52,496 nucleotides of DNA from the NCBI GenBank assembly GCA_024689085.1, contig JAILDT010000020.1:1-52496 (forward strand), in the 5' to 3' direction. Position numbers and translations under genes: made by a program. How positions within the stretch are numbered: the first letter of the stretch is position 1; each line of letters begins with the position of its first letter. The notes below the pieces were generated by a model that had not been told where the DNA came from, did not search any database, and worked only from the letters and a program-made list of their open reading frames with translations. Of the stretch, positions 52,446 through 52,496 are shown piece by piece. The stretch is from Clostridia bacterium (GTDB taxonomy: Bacteria > Bacillota > Clostridia > Peptostreptococcales > Anaerovoracaceae).

Positions 52446-52474
52446 ATTATACCATTTGTTTACATTTCTGTCAA
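52446..52474 (-). promoter_or_regulatory. Consensus sigma-A promoter
   Basis: Minus-strand TTGACA (52474-52469), exactly 17 nt, TATAAT (52451-52446), also TG-extended (TGGTATAAT). All twelve hexamer bases match consensus. Confidence 0.9.
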
Positions 52475-52496
52475 TTAAACCCTACTCCCACTCTTC

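Noticed and set aside
52482-52496. Last 15 bases read on the minus strand as codons E-E-W-E-stop, possibly the 3' end of another gene
   Set aside because: Five codons are too few to support a feature, although many GMP synthases end in a similar EWE.
1-52496. tRNA or rRNA genes, CRISPR arrays, insertion sequences, prophage genes
   Set aside because: None seen on reading. No cloverleaf with CCA end, no regularly spaced direct repeats and no transposase or phage motifs. A dedicated scan could still find a small RNA.

Overview
The window looks like chromosomal DNA of an anaerobic, fermentative Firmicute (Clostridia, Eubacteriales type; the exact family is a guess). The reasons are an oxygen-sensitive [FeFe] hydrogenase with all three maturases, class I iron-sulfur fumarase, PPi-type phosphofructokinase, cysteine desulfidase, an iron-sulfur aldo/keto reductase, strong AGGAGG-type ribosome sites, sigma-A promoters (often with a TG-extended -10) and classical U-tract terminators. 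No rRNA, tRNA, CRISPR array, insertion sequence or prophage was seen. No gene-free stretch exceeds 300 bases.

Layout. 1-158: 3' end of proA with a terminator over its stop codon. 279-7636: one tightly overlapping operon holding a NuoF-C/GltD-like electron-transfer subunit, the [FeFe] hydrogenase and HydG-HydE-HydF. 7633-9900 (-): amidohydrolase and macrodomain protein. 9944-12456 (+): a fused double aminotransferase and a YgjV-like membrane protein. 12465-13493 (-): membrane-type dipeptidase. 13570-16745 (+): YfcC-family carrier and M20 aminoacyl-histidine dipeptidase. 16748-19297 (+): aldo/keto reductase and CoA-transferase. 19305-21228 (-): PHP phosphoesterase and asparaginase. 21236-22386 (+): mutY. 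22339-24816 (-): ECF nickel/cobalt importer with its own operator-promoter. 24849-28453 (-): PPi-phosphofructokinase, and a cysteine desulfidase/PfkB kinase pair. 28479-29822 (-): MATE exporter. 29899-32587 (+): two hypothetical genes flanking an amino-acid permease. 32577-46209 (-): a nine-gene run LysR-guaA-pyrG-malic enzyme-fumarase alpha/beta-giant multidomain protein-LDH-like protein-flavoprotein. 46225-49843: purA (-) divergent from purB-purC (+). 49868-51049 (-): ilvE. 51088-51973 (-): HepT/MntA toxin-antitoxin pair. 52023-52474 (-): hypothetical gene under a near-consensus promoter.

How the genes work together. Much of the window is amino-acid and peptide fermentation: dipeptidases, permeases, asparaginase, cysteine desulfidase, transaminases, a CoA-transferase, and a hydrogenase as electron outlet. 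Purine genes (purA, purB, purC, guaA) lie next to fumarase and malic enzyme. PurB releases fumarate, so the adjacent enzymes could return it to pyruvate.

The most unusual items are: (1) a roughly 1600-residue protein combining HD, helical-repeat, nucleotidyltransferase, acetyltransferase-like and phosphoribosyltransferase-like regions, co-transcribed with a lactate/malate-dehydrogenase-like protein and a flavoprotein; (2) a class I/class IV aminotransferase fusion whose class I half has Pro where the PLP lysine belongs; (3) three genes whose ATG lies exactly 6 nt after a -10 box, predicting leaderless mRNAs; (4) an MntA antitoxin with a DNA-binding-like N-terminus facing a perfect 22-bp palindrome in its own promoter; (5) a palindromic operator in the metal-importer promoter, with an upstream arm complementary to the ribosome site. 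All functions are inferred by reading the sequence; no database search was run.
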